Shown piece by piece: positions 38,314 to 46,472 of a stretch of DNA of 64,000 nucleotides. The translations under genes were made by a program, and so were the position numbers. Origin of the DNA: Chloroflexi bacterium HGW-Chloroflexi-10 (GTDB lineage: Bacteria > Chloroflexota > Anaerolineae > Anaerolineales > Anaerolineaceae); the NCBI GenBank assembly GCA_002840755.1, contig PHBZ01000021.1, positions 24,341 to 88,340 of the forward strand, given 5' to 3'. The number at the start of each line of letters is the position of its first letter. Within the stretch, counting starts at the first letter, position 1. The notes under the pieces were generated by a model that was not told the DNA's origin, made no database searches, and saw nothing but the letters and a program-made list of their open reading frames with translations.

Positions 38314-38738
38314 ACGTAAACAGGGGCTCCAAGTAACCTTATTTTAGCTGATCCTTACCCTTTTCTAAGTTTTAGAGTTTCTTTCCAAATCTTGCGGAAA
38401 GTTATCGTTCGTTTAGAAAATATCTTCAAATCATTTGCTAAACTCTTTCCGAGAATTTCTCTCGTAGTTTTTACAAATTATTGATTTGATTTTTAAGGTA
38501 AAGGGGGCTAATTCAATTTCTCGGAGCTCCCTGCAAATTTATTATAGGAGAATTGCAACCCCGAGTCAATGAGTATAAGAAAAATTTAAGATTTCTTAAT
38601 GTATGAACAACTTAAAATAACCTTACTTATAGTAGGCGTGTTTATACAAAATTTTCATGTTCGTGATTAATTTTATTCAAAAACAGATATTGAATGATCT
38701 GACTTCGAAAGGCTATATTGAAAAGGTCAGTGTACGGG
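38314..38738. other. AT-rich intergenic region without visible gene
   Basis: About 425 nt between the convergent hpt and DegV genes. I see no open frame of credible length, tRNA, or strong hairpin-plus-T-run. A short inverted repeat CTGACTT/AGGTCAG (about 38698-38728) lies near the DegV stop but lacks a T-tract. An RNA gene cannot be excluded. Confidence 0.5.
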
Positions 38739-39593
38739 TTATTCGTTGAGGAAGGATTCGTCAAAAAAGCTAATGCAGATAGCACCTGGACCGGCATGGG
38801 TGACAATAGATGCGCACTGGTTATAGATTGGTATTTCTGATATCCCTAACTCAAGTTTTAGTTTTTCTGCAATTTCAACAGATAGATCTTCAGCAGAAGC
38901 TTGAACGATATTTAATCGAGAATCAGGTGCTGCCCGATAAATTTTTGTAGACAATTCAATCATCCTGGCTAATGCCTTGTGCCGGGTACGTTGATTTTCG
39001 AAAGGTGTTATAACTCCATTTCTCAGGGTTAATATTGGACGTAATTGCAGAATTCCACCCAGCAACGCTTTGGCATTTCCAATACGGCCCCCTTTTGCCA
39101 GATATTCCAGAGTATCCACCATAAAGAAGAGCCGCTCGTGGCGACGTTTTTCTACCAATTTTTCTGCAATTTCTGTTGCACCCATTCCTGCCTGAGCCCA
39201 TTCGTACGCCATCAATACCAGATTTGCCAAGCCGCCAGCAACGGTACGGGTATCTACAATATGGATATTTGCTTCAGGAAAATCCTGAGCAGCAACAGTA
39301 GCGCTGCGAAAAGTACCACTTATTTCGTTTGATGGGCAAACAACAACTATACTATCGCCGGTTGCCAAAATCTCTTCAAAGATAGGATGGTATAACAATG
39401 GTGGAGGAGCGGCTGTTTGGGGATAAATTGGAGACTCCTTTAACATCTTAATAAAGGTAGTTGTATCCAATTCGGTATCATCCCGGTAGGATTTTTCACC
39501 AATATTAATTATTTGCGGCAAAATTGGAATGTTTAGCTCTTTGCACAAAGCCTGTGGTAATACGCAGGTTGTATCAGCAATAATCCGAACCAT
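38739..39593 (-). CDS. DegV-family fatty-acid-binding protein
   Basis: 284 residues with the DegV pattern: IIADTTCVLPQAL at the N-terminus, IGEKSYRDDTELD, VVCPSNEISGTFRSATVAA with the Ser/Thr residues that hold the fatty-acid carboxylate, HIVDTRTVAGG, DTLEYLAKGGRIG, and a C-terminal THAGPGAICISFF. In Firmicutes such proteins (FakB) deliver fatty acids to the kinase FakA; no fakA is present in this window. AAGGAG precedes the ATG. Single gene. Confidence 0.9.
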   Translation of the reverse strand: MVRIIADTTCVLPQALCKELNIPILPQIINIGEKSYRDDTELDTTTFIKMLKESPIYPQTAAPPPLLYHPIFEEILATGDSIVVVCPSNEISGTFRSATVAAQDFPEANIHIVDTRTVAGGLANLVLMAYEWAQAGMGATEIAEKLVEKRRHERLFFMVDTLEYLAKGGRIGNAKALLGGILQLRPILTLRNGVITPFENQRTRHKALARMIELSTKIYRAAPDSRLNIVQASAEDLSVEIAEKLKLELGISEIPIYNQCASIVTHAGPGAICISFFDESFLNE

Positions 39594-39710
39594 AAATAAA
39601 CTCCTTGTTTAATACGAAAGAAATAATGAATATCAATAAATATAGAATATGAATGACTATATCATAAATTACTAAATGATCAAATTCTTTCAGGTTTTTA
39701 TGAATCGAGT

Positions 39711-40157
39711 CTAATAATGTTTAACTCCACCTTTGAGCTTTTTTTGAAAATTTCCCAAATCGTCCCAGTTTTTGTTGGCTGCTAAAGCAGCTTGTTCTGC
39801 CCAGGTAGCCGGGTTGGCAAGCCGAATATTTTCTTTCCGTAATATGTTCTGGAGAGTCTCCTGAGTTTGCTTACTTAATGTAGAATAAGTAGTTATATTG
39901 TGTTTTTGTAAAATCTTCTCAATAACTGGGCCAATCCCCTCAATTTTTTTAAGGTCATCTTGTTGTTCAATAACATAGGTGGATGTTATTGATATTTTCT
40001 CGATGTTTTCAATATCAATTGGAATATATGGCAGAGCTTCGGAATTATTCTTTTTCTTATGTTTGTTTTTTTTAATCATGAAACGTGATGTGATGATGGC
40101 TCCAATAATCATTCCCACTATAGCTATAAACAGTGTGAACTTCTTGTTTTCATGCAT
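39711..40157 (-). CDS. Membrane-anchored helix-hairpin-helix protein
   Basis: 148 residues from the ATG at 40157, preferred because GGAGG lies 6 nt upstream; the frame also reaches 40172. N-terminal membrane helix (7-25), basic linker (MIKKNKHKKKN), then a helix-hairpin-helix-like domain with LKKIEGIGPVIEKILQKHN and the familiar ending NPATWAEQAALAANKNWDDL. This C-terminal pattern recurs in proteins with ribosomal L21-associated or DUF4332-like HhH domains. Possibly binds DNA or RNA at the membrane; partner unknown. It is downstream of a second HhH protein on the same strand. Confidence 0.65.
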   Translation of the reverse strand: MHENKKFTLFIAIVGMIIGAIITSRFMIKKNKHKKKNNSEALPYIPIDIENIEKISITSTYVIEQQDDLKKIEGIGPVIEKILQKHNITTYSTLSKQTQETLQNILRKENIRLANPATWAEQAALAANKNWDDLGNFQKKLKGGVKHY

Positions 40158-40194
40158 GGCAACCTCCACCATTTTAAAACGCTACTCAAAAATT

Positions 40195-40220
40195 TAAAAA
40201 AGCCGCCACATAGGGCGGCT
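40195..40220 (-). terminator. Terminator after DUF4332 gene
   Basis: Stem AGCCGCC / GGCGGCT (40201-40207, 40214-40220) followed on the minus strand by TTTTTAAATTTTT. Confidence 0.8.
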
Positions 40221-40287
40221 ACACAATGCGGTACCTAAATTATAAATCAATAGGCTCAAAGATTAAGAACAGTTCACAGTAAAATAA

Positions 40288-40692
40288 TTAATATTCAACT
40301 GCGCGGGGAAGTTCTTTTGCCTGTTTTACCCATTCTTCAACCTGGGATAATACTGGCAGCCGGCGGACCAATTTTTTGGTTTCATTAACTTCACTCATTT
40401 TTTGCAACAAATTTTCTGGTTTACGTTGGGCTAATTCGGGTACTGTGTCTACACCAGCCTCTTCCAATAAATCCGAATATTCTTCGCCAATCCCTTTAAT
40501 ACGGAATAAGTCTGCCAGATTGACCCATTCCAAAATCAATTTATCGGCGATGCCTGTGGCTTCAACAAGGTGCTTGCGTCCAGCTGGTGTAGAACCCGCT
40601 TTTAATAAAGCTTCAGTGGATTTTATACCAGCTTTGGATAACTTTTCGGCAAAGGTTTTCCCGATTCCTTCAATTTTCATTAAACTTGCCAT
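40288..40692 (-). CDS. DUF4332 helix-hairpin-helix protein
   Basis: 134 residues starting at the ATG at 40692, which has GGGAGG 5-6 nt upstream. Two helix-hairpin-helix motifs: IEGIGKTFAEKLSKAGI at the N-terminus and FRIKGIGEEYSDLLEEAGV in the middle, followed by ELAQRKPENLLQKM. This is the layout of DUF4332, which resembles DNA-binding HhH modules. Function unknown. A terminator separates it from the next, membrane-anchored HhH gene, which shares the IEGIG motif and may be a distant relative. Confidence 0.8.
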   Translation of the reverse strand: MASLMKIEGIGKTFAEKLSKAGIKSTEALLKAGSTPAGRKHLVEATGIADKLILEWVNLADLFRIKGIGEEYSDLLEEAGVDTVPELAQRKPENLLQKMSEVNETKKLVRRLPVLSQVEEWVKQAKELPRAVEY

Positions 40693-40803
40693 ATTACCTC
40701 CCAAATGAGTTTTTATAATGCTTTATAACTCCCAGTATACATATATATTTCTGGGAAATCAAATGATTCAGGGTTAAAACTTAGTTGACCCAGTGAAATA
40801 AGC

Positions 40804-42342
40804 TCATTCTGACGAGAAAAATTCTGTTTGTAAATCCTGAATATCGGCGTCAGTTGTTTGCTTTAGTAGATCCCAAAATGCAAGTGTTGTACTACGTGAA
40901 TCATGAAACAATGAGACGTATTTTTTAGTAAACTCAAAGTATGCAGGATCGCCGATAGTTTGTCGTAATTGATGCAAAAATTGGGCACCTCGTAAGTACG
41001 TAGCATCGCGGTAGGGTACAAATCCCTGATAAGCGTACACAGGCAAATTAACAAAACCGCCTGGTTTGTAATAATCGACTCTGTAAGCCCACCACCAGTC
41101 TTTCAAATCCGGATATGCGTTTTCATAAAAAAGGTATTCGGAATACGTACAAAAAGCCTCATCCAACCAGGGTTCCAACGCCTGGTCATTCCCGACCAGG
41201 GTATACCACCATTGATGGGCCGTTTCATGCACAGCGATTGTGGTCAGGTAACCTTTGGGAGTTCCATCATACAAATTGTAAAATCCTTTGCTCAAAAAAT
41301 ACAAACCATCATATTCCATGCCGTCCAGAAAATCGGCTTCCACAATGGTCAGGTTTGAACGTGGATAAGGACCAAATAACTCACTATAAATTTGAAGCGC
41401 TTTTGCGGATTCTAATAACACGGATTCACCAGCAGTTTGATGAAAAGGAAAAAAATAACTAGTGATTGTTACTCCATTTACCACTACTTGCTTGCTTAAG
41501 AAGGAAGGACTGATTGAAAAAGTGAAGTTACGTGCGTGTTTCTGGGAGTAATTGTACTGATTCTCGTGTGTATCGATGGGTAGACTACTAGCCGCCACCA
41601 TGGTATTAGGAGGAGCATTGTCGATTTGAATATTTACATCAAAATCTGCGGGATCGTAAACCAAGTATTCACCATAATACCAGGGGTCATGCAAAAGCCA
41701 GTTTCCCGTTTCATCGATTGGTGGAATGAATGGGTACCAATCGACGAAATTGGTTTGTAAGCTAGTGTAGCCAAAAATACCAGGTTTGCGATCGTCAGCG
41801 GGGGGGGGAATGATGGGAATCTTGAGATTAAAATCCATAACTATGATAAATTCATCACCGTTTTTAAGCGTTTCAGGAATGGAGAATTTGATCCAATATT
41901 TACCTGTTTCATACGACTCAAGATTTTGTCCATTTATCCGGATTGTATTTAATAAGAACACATCCGGATAGCGTAATGGGTCACACGCGAGCAGTAGTTC
42001 ACTTTGCATTATGGATTGCGGCAGTGTATAGGTGATAGTTTCGATTACATGGGCTGATTGGTTGCCGTAATTAAAGTTGATATCGAAATGATACCGTGTA
42101 TTTTGGAAGACGAAGGGCGCGGGAGTTGGTTCCAACTCTGATTGAGGTACAGAAGTTGATGGAGAAGTTTCCTGGTTTGTTTCGAGTGGGAGAGGGGAGA
42201 TGGTTGGTGGTGGAATGGTTATACCAGGTTTTTCTGAAGTTATATCGCCCCGTTGTGCTAAGAAACTACATGCGGTTAAAGTTAGCAATAAAAATGCAAT
42301 AGTAATTCGTTTAAGATATGTATGATTCAGATTTTTTAGCAT
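40804..42342 (-). CDS. M1-family metallopeptidase lipoprotein
   Basis: 512 residues. Lipoprotein signal peptide with lipobox LTAC (Cys25), a Pro/Thr-rich linker (about 35-76), an N-terminal beta saddle domain, then a thermolysin-like catalytic domain. The GMEY motif (341-344) corresponds to GxMEN of M1 aminopeptidases. HETAH gives His372, Glu373 and His376, with third ligand Glu395 in WLDEAFCTYSEY. No C-terminal M1 domains follow, so it is a short form. It should act outside the membrane in peptide breakdown. A TAAAAT box ends 6 nt before the ATG (leaderless candidate). Divergent from the Sec-peroxiredoxin gene. Confidence 0.88.
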   Translation of the reverse strand: MLKNLNHTYLKRITIAFLLLTLTACSFLAQRGDITSEKPGITIPPPTISPLPLETNQETSPSTSVPQSELEPTPAPFVFQNTRYHFDINFNYGNQSAHVIETITYTLPQSIMQSELLLACDPLRYPDVFLLNTIRINGQNLESYETGKYWIKFSIPETLKNGDEFIIVMDFNLKIPIIPPPADDRKPGIFGYTSLQTNFVDWYPFIPPIDETGNWLLHDPWYYGEYLVYDPADFDVNIQIDNAPPNTMVAASSLPIDTHENQYNYSQKHARNFTFSISPSFLSKQVVVNGVTITSYFFPFHQTAGESVLLESAKALQIYSELFGPYPRSNLTIVEADFLDGMEYDGLYFLSKGFYNLYDGTPKGYLTTIAVHETAHQWWYTLVGNDQALEPWLDEAFCTYSEYLFYENAYPDLKDWWWAYRVDYYKPGGFVNLPVYAYQGFVPYRDATYLRGAQFLHQLRQTIGDPAYFEFTKKYVSLFHDSRSTTLAFWDLLKQTTDADIQDLQTEFFSSE

Positions 42343-42348
42343 TACTCG

Positions 42349-42354
42349 ATTTTA
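42349..42354 (-). promoter_or_regulatory. -10 box of the M1 peptidase gene (leaderless candidate)
   Basis: TAAAAT on the minus strand with a 6-nt spacer to the ATG; no ribosome binding site fits. Confidence 0.5.
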
Positions 42355-42488
42355 TCAAGGATTATTAAAAATGGTTATTCCAATGAATGACTTCAATAAC
42401 TGAAAGTTCTGAGTTTATTAATACCAAGGCGAAATTAATAGTACAATAATTACCTGAGTTATTATCCTTTTTTTTCAAGGAGAATGAA

Positions 42489-43235
42489 ATGGTATTGCAT
42501 GTTGGAGATAAAGCCCCGGAATTTTTCCTGCCTGCCACAAAAAAACATCAGGTTCGTTTGAGTGATTTTGTTGGAAAAAATATTGTTCTGGTTTTTTTCC
42601 CATTAGCCTGGACTCCCATATGAACCAATCAGATCCCGTCTTATGAAGCCGATTTGGCTAAATTTGCGGGATTAAACACCCAGGTTCTGGGTGTAAGTGT
42701 AGATCATGTGCCTTGCCTGGAGGCATGGGCTGAGAGTATGGGGGGGATTACTTTTCCACTTATGAGTGATTTCTGGCCGCATGGTCAAGTTTCGAAGTTA
42801 TACGGTGTTTTACGGGAAGAAGGTTATAGCGAAAGGGCAATTTTTATCATCGATAAAACCGGAATCATTCGGTATATTGATATCCATGATATTAATGACC
42901 AACCTTTGAACCGGGAATTGCTTGAAGAATTGCAAAAAATTGAACCAAATTCAGTCAATATCCAGAGCGAATTACAAGAAGACCCATTGCCGGAAGGGGA
43001 TATACTCATGTATTGCACTTCTTGGTGCCCTGATTGTAAAAAAGCCCGAAAATGGCTGGCAGAGCATCAGATTGATTATGTGGAAATTGATATTAACAAA
43101 TACCCCCAGGCAAGGGAGCAGGTGAAAAAATGGGCAGATGGGAACCAGGTGACACCTACATTCAACATCCGGGGGAAGATTATCGTTGATTTTGACATCC
43201 CTGCCCTCAGAGATGTGTTTTCCATCAGAGAATAA
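42489..43235 (+). CDS. Peroxiredoxin-glutaredoxin fusion, probable selenoprotein (in-frame TGA = Sec45)
   Basis: One continuous 248-residue frame if TGA at 42621-42623 is read as selenocysteine. Residues 1-150 form an AhpC/TSA-type peroxiredoxin: VGDKAPEFFLPAT, then PLAWTPIU (38-45), which matches the Prx motif PxxxTxxC with U at the peroxidatic position, directly followed by TNQIPSYEADLAKFAG. A second Cys is C76 (VPCLEAW), a candidate resolving residue, and SERAIFIID follows. Residues about 171-248 form a glutaredoxin-like domain with C176 and active-site C180-P-D-C183, then VTPTFNI (cis-Pro region). The ATG at 42489 has AAGGAG 5 nt upstream. Standard gene calling would miss residues 1-55. 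A nonsense mutation is the alternative. Confidence 0.82.
42621..42623 (+). other. In-frame TGA, probable selenocysteine codon
   Basis: Aligns with the peroxidatic Cys codon (TGT/TGC) of peroxiredoxins. The frame is open and conserved on both sides. Confidence 0.78.
42629..42657 (+). promoter_or_regulatory. Candidate bacterial SECIS hairpin
   Basis: Right after the TGA, 42629-42635 (TCAGATC) pairs with 42651-42657 (GATTTGG), using two G-U pairs. An upper mini-helix CTT/AAG (42640-42642, 42646-42648) closes a 3-nt loop ATG about 19 nt past the TGA, within the usual spacing. The loop lacks the typical early G, so the fit is partial. Confidence 0.4.
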
Positions 43236-43269
43236 AAAAAAGCCCTCAATTTTTGAGGGCAATTTTTTT
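43233..43269. terminator. Bidirectional terminator between Sec-peroxiredoxin and FKBP genes
   Basis: 8-bp stem GCCCTCAA / TTGAGGGC (42-49 and 53-60 of the 432xx block) with a 3-nt loop, flanked by eight A and seven T. Confidence 0.88.
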
Positions 43270-43876
43270 AGTGATGGTGATTATCTGCTTCTTCACCTTC
43301 ATCTTCGAAGTCTTCATCATCGAAGTAGAAATCCGAATCGTCTCCGTGAACATGTCCATGTTCAATCTCTTCAACGGTTGCTTCGCGAAGTTCAACTACT
43401 TTAATCTGGAAGGTGAGTACTTTTCCTGCAAGGGGATGATTGAAATCTAGCGTAACAGAATCATCTTTGATGGCAACAATGGTTGCTTCCATCAGATCGT
43501 CTTCGCCTTCTTCACTTTCATCATCATCATCATCTTCGGCTTCTTCGGAATGAACGGTAATTTCAACACCGACTTCAAGAGGAAAATCAGCCGGAAATTC
43601 GTCTCTGGGTACGTCAACAATGGCTTCTTCATCGAATTCGCCGTAACCATCTGCAGGATCAACCGTTATCAAACGTTCTTCACCTTGTTTCATACCATAG
43701 AGAGCTTTTTCCAAACCGGGAATGACCTGGCCAGCGCCCTGCAAAAAAATGATCGGTTCAGCATCTTTTGAGCTGTCGACAATTTCACCATCGATGGTTA
43801 ATTCGTAATCCAAGGTGACGACTACATTGTCTATGATCACATTGGGTTGATTTTCTGTTTCCAATTTTAACTCCAT
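43268..43876 (-). CDS. slyD: SlyD-type FKBP peptidyl-prolyl isomerase
   Basis: 202 residues. The FKBP core begins VTLDYELTIDGEIVDSS, then IIFLQGAGQVIPGLEKALYGM and GEERLITVDPADGYGEFDE. The insert-in-flap chaperone domain is followed by TLDFNHPLAGKVLTFQIKVV, the SlyD signature. An unusual acidic run (EEAEDDDDDESEEGEDD, about 115-131) lies in the insert domain. The C-terminus is rich in His and acidic residues (HGHVHGDD, final NHHH), as in nickel-binding SlyD proteins. Prolyl isomerase and chaperone, possibly metal storage. Convergent with the Sec-peroxiredoxin. Confidence 0.92.
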   Translation of the reverse strand: MELKLETENQPNVIIDNVVVTLDYELTIDGEIVDSSKDAEPIIFLQGAGQVIPGLEKALYGMKQGEERLITVDPADGYGEFDEEAIVDVPRDEFPADFPLEVGVEITVHSEEAEDDDDDESEEGEDDLMEATIVAIKDDSVTLDFNHPLAGKVLTFQIKVVELREATVEEIEHGHVHGDDSDFYFDDEDFEDEGEEADNHHH

Positions 43877-43980
43877 TTAATAAGATTCCCGGTTTCTGCC
43901 AGGTTGTTTGCAGGCATTATATCATGGGGTTTAGATTTATTGATATTGAATATAAAAAAGGGATAATACAAAATTTCTGG

Positions 43981-44652
43981 TTATTTTTCTAAATGTACTA
44001 TTTCGCATTGAATAGGTGAGTCACTTTCCATATGTTGCCAACTCGCCATCACCCTTTCAAATGGCAGGTCGGTTCGAAAGTGATGTGGTATAAGATTTCC
44101 CCATTCAATTAACTCAATATGGTTTGGAGTTATTAGTTCAACCTGTGCACACAGGGCCTCAATATCAATCACGGTGTTATCCGGATTGAAGATTTGCTCC
44201 GGTGATAAAATGTGTTCCTGTTTGGATAACCAGGCTGAAAGATATTGAACAGCAAAATTGTCCAGAATTACACTACCTTCCCAATGGGTGCCGTAAATTT
44301 TTTCCAGATACCTGATGGTTTCTGCTGTAGGATTATTCTGGTCGTTAAATTTTATTTTTTTTTCTACGTCTGAGAAATTACTTTCTTCGGGTGTACTTAG
44401 CTGGATAAAGACAATACTTTTCGGTTCGCCGAAATACATAATTACGGACCAGATTGATAACAATGTGGGTGATGCTTCTACTTGTGGATTAACTACAAAA
44501 ATAATCAGGCGAATCTGGTTGGAAGGTTCCTCCACTGTAGCCGTTTGCGGTAAGTCAAATGGCGATAAAGTAACTTTCCCCAGAATCAGCCCGATAAAAA
44601 TACAAGAAATAATAAAACAAAGTAATATAACGATACGGAAAAATTTTCGCAT
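43981..44652 (-). CDS. Hypothetical single-pass membrane/secreted protein
   Basis: 223 residues: N-terminal membrane helix (about 5-27), then an extracytoplasmic domain with IRLIIFVVNPQVEASPTLLSIW and SIVFIQLSTPEES. This gives an alternating beta/alpha feel and a faint resemblance to LytR-CpsA-Psr domains, but the conserved Arg/Asp residues of that family are not evident. I do not recognise it. No strong ribosome binding site is visible; start is the ATG at 44652. Not clearly in an operon. Confidence 0.5.
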   Translation of the reverse strand: MRKFFRIVILLCFIISCIFIGLILGKVTLSPFDLPQTATVEEPSNQIRLIIFVVNPQVEASPTLLSIWSVIMYFGEPKSIVFIQLSTPEESNFSDVEKKIKFNDQNNPTAETIRYLEKIYGTHWEGSVILDNFAVQYLSAWLSKQEHILSPEQIFNPDNTVIDIEALCAQVELITPNHIELIEWGNLIPHHFRTDLPFERVMASWQHMESDSPIQCEIVHLEK

Positions 44653-44800
44653 TATTTGGGTGATTCAATCCTGCTATTTGTGTTTCCTACATTAATTTTA
44701 GCATGAATGATATTTTTGACTCATAAATTTAAGATAACAAAATTGCGGTTTTCTCAAAAGTTATTTCTTGCGGAATTTGGTGAGAGAATTTGCTCACGTA

Positions 44801-44841
44801 CAAAAAAGCCCAGGCTTTTTTGTAAAAAAATAACCCGGGCA
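44801..44841 (-). terminator. Terminator of the ftsZ operon
   Basis: On the minus strand GCCCGGG (44834-44840) pairs with CCTGGGC (44808-44814). An inner A/T stem lies between them and T6 follows (44802-44807). Confidence 0.75.
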
Positions 44842-44873
44842 TGGTGGGGGAGAAAGTGGAGTGTGGTGATATT

Positions 44874-45092
44874 TTACATGGTTGAAAAATGGATAATGAA
44901 GTAAATAATCCACCCCATAGAAATACTGGTTACACCAGCAATGAGAAGTGTCTTGATTGTCTTTTCCATGTCCAAACCTTCGACCAACGGATACAACGAG
45001 CGCATTGATTTTTGCACAAAAGGTGAAGTATGCATAATTTCTGTTACTGAGTCCCATAATAATAATTCGGCATTTTGGATTACTTCTTTCAT
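44874..45092 (-). CDS. Small membrane protein, ftsZ operon
   Basis: 72 residues. Amphipathic N-terminal part (VIQNAELLLWDSVTEIM) and one C-terminal membrane helix (LLIAGVTSISMGWIIYFII, about 48-66). It is the last frame on the strand before a terminator and 12 nt after the next small gene. It is therefore plausibly real, although no family is recognised. AAGGAGG lies 6-7 nt before the ATG, which is strong support. Confidence 0.6.
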   Translation of the reverse strand: MKEVIQNAELLLWDSVTEIMHTSPFVQKSMRSLYPLVEGLDMEKTIKTLLIAGVTSISMGWIIYFIIHFSTM

Positions 45093-45104
45093 TATTATCC
45101 TCCT

Positions 45105-45314
45105 TTATCGAGAAGTAGTCATTTTTAATATTTTTCCTTTGTCATTTACGATCACTCGAACGATTCTGGGAATAATTGCCCCATTTTCGGTCCGGACTTC
45201 GCCTTTAAAAATGTACAGTATATTTCCATCCGGTTGGGCCCTTTGTGTGGGTTTTTTGCCAGCAACTTCGGGGAATTTTTGATACACTTTTTGAAAAATT
45301 TCATTCACTGTCAT
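45105..45314 (-). CDS. Small hypothetical protein, ftsZ operon
   Basis: 69 residues, soluble. It has a helical N-terminus (VNEIFQKVYQKFPEVAG) and then beta strands with ILYIFKGEVRTENG and PRIVRVIVNDKGKILKM, a compact alpha-beta fold. No recognised family. It starts 12 nt after the ftsZ stop on the same strand, so it is very probably co-transcribed and may be an FtsZ partner. This role is inferred from position only. Confidence 0.6.
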   Translation of the reverse strand: MTVNEIFQKVYQKFPEVAGKKPTQRAQPDGNILYIFKGEVRTENGAIIPRIVRVIVNDKGKILKMTTSR

Positions 45315-45326
45315 TTCACTGTTACC

Positions 45327-46469
45327 CTAACGCCGGCGAAGGAATGCTGGAATATCGATTTCGGCTGTATTCGGTACAACTTCGGCGATTTGCGGAGTAA
45401 CACGCGGAGGGAATGGCGCCGTCATTTTATAGGATGCTTGGGGAATTTCCTCTTTTCGTAAAGATCGCTGTTCGGCTGGAGCAAATGGAGTAGCACCTAA
45501 TCCTGTCATGATTAATATTGCTTCACACCGATCCTGTAAGCGGGGATCAGAGATGATGCCAGGAATAATTTCAGCATTGTGATGTGTTTGGACGGATAGG
45601 TCACTTAATGCTTCGGTTACTTCCATGAAGGTAAGGTCGGGACCACCTGTAAAATTAGCAATGATCGCAGTTGCCTGGTTAATATTGACGGATTCTAATA
45701 ATGGGTGGTGCAAAGCATTTTGAATGGCTTGTTTGGCTTTGTCTTTTCCTTTGCCAATCCCAATAGATAACAAGGAGCCGCCGCCATTTTTCATAACCTG
45801 GCGGATGTGTGAAAAATCGACATTAATGTAGCCAGTTTGTGTAATCAGTTCTGAAATTCCCTGAATTCCCTGACGCAAAACATCATCTGCCAGACGAAAT
45901 GCCATATCTAGCGGTAAATCACGTGGAGCAATCTTCAGTAGCCGGTCATTTGGAATAGTGATAAGGGTGTCTACGTGTTGACGAAGGCGCGCCAGACCTT
46001 CATTAGCATTTACCTGTCTTCGTCCCATTTCAAAGCTAAAGGGCGTGGATACAATTGCTACAGTAACTGCCCCGACGTGTCGGGCAACCTGGGCTGCGAT
46101 AGATATAGAACCGGTACCAGTTCCTCCGCCCATTCCTGCCGCCAGGAAAACCATATCAGCCCCTTCCAGAGCATCGGCCAGATCTTGGATACTTTCTTTT
46201 GCGGCATCATAACCAACTTGGGGATTACCACCAGCGCCTAAACCACGGGTCGATAGAGGACCCAATTGAACTTTTGTCGGTGCCAGACTAGCCTTCAAAG
46301 CCTGCGAGTCTGTATTTGCTGCAATGAAATCAATTCCGTTCAATCCCAATTCAATCATTCGATTGATGGCATTTGAACCTCCACCCCCCAGTCCAACTAC
46401 TTTAAGGACAGGTTGCATGGATAAAAACTCAAATTGATCAGCTAAAGGTTGTGAAAAGTTGATATTCAT
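45327..46469 (-). CDS. ftsZ: Divergent FtsZ-family cell division GTPase
   Basis: 380 residues. The N-terminal GTPase domain has VVGLGGGGSNAINRM, TRGLGAGGNPQVG, and the tubulin signature GGGTGTG (114-120), followed by SIS instead of the usual AAP. In the T7 synergy loop, N216-V-D218-F-S-H221 replaces N-x-D-F-A-D, so the second catalytic Asp (E. coli D212) is His. The C-terminal end keeps the conserved tail peptide DIPAFLR (residues 372-378), which binds FtsA or SepF in other bacteria. So it should join the division machinery but may hydrolyse GTP poorly. It lies in an operon with a TIM-barrel-like protein upstream and two small proteins downstream, not in a dcw cluster. Confidence 0.88.
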   Translation of the reverse strand: MNINFSQPLADQFEFLSMQPVLKVVGLGGGGSNAINRMIELGLNGIDFIAANTDSQALKASLAPTKVQLGPLSTRGLGAGGNPQVGYDAAKESIQDLADALEGADMVFLAAGMGGGTGTGSISIAAQVARHVGAVTVAIVSTPFSFEMGRRQVNANEGLARLRQHVDTLITIPNDRLLKIAPRDLPLDMAFRLADDVLRQGIQGISELITQTGYINVDFSHIRQVMKNGGGSLLSIGIGKGKDKAKQAIQNALHHPLLESVNINQATAIIANFTGGPDLTFMEVTEALSDLSVQTHHNAEIIPGIISDPRLQDRCEAILIMTGLGATPFAPAEQRSLRKEEIPQASYKMTAPFPPRVTPQIAEVVPNTAEIDIPAFLRRR

Positions 46470-46472
46470 GTG

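Noticed and set aside
38314..38738. Possible tmRNA, 6S or other RNA gene in the AT-rich gap
   Set aside because: No characteristic 5'/3' pairing, T-run terminator or conserved motif could be recognised by eye.
42654..43235. Gene start at the downstream TTG, giving a 193-residue protein
   Set aside because: It would cut the peroxiredoxin domain after its active site. The upstream ATG has a good ribosome binding site and the frame is conserved across the TGA.
43981..44652. LytR-CpsA-Psr family assignment
   Set aside because: Only a faint similarity; the conserved Arg/Asp residues of that family are not evident.
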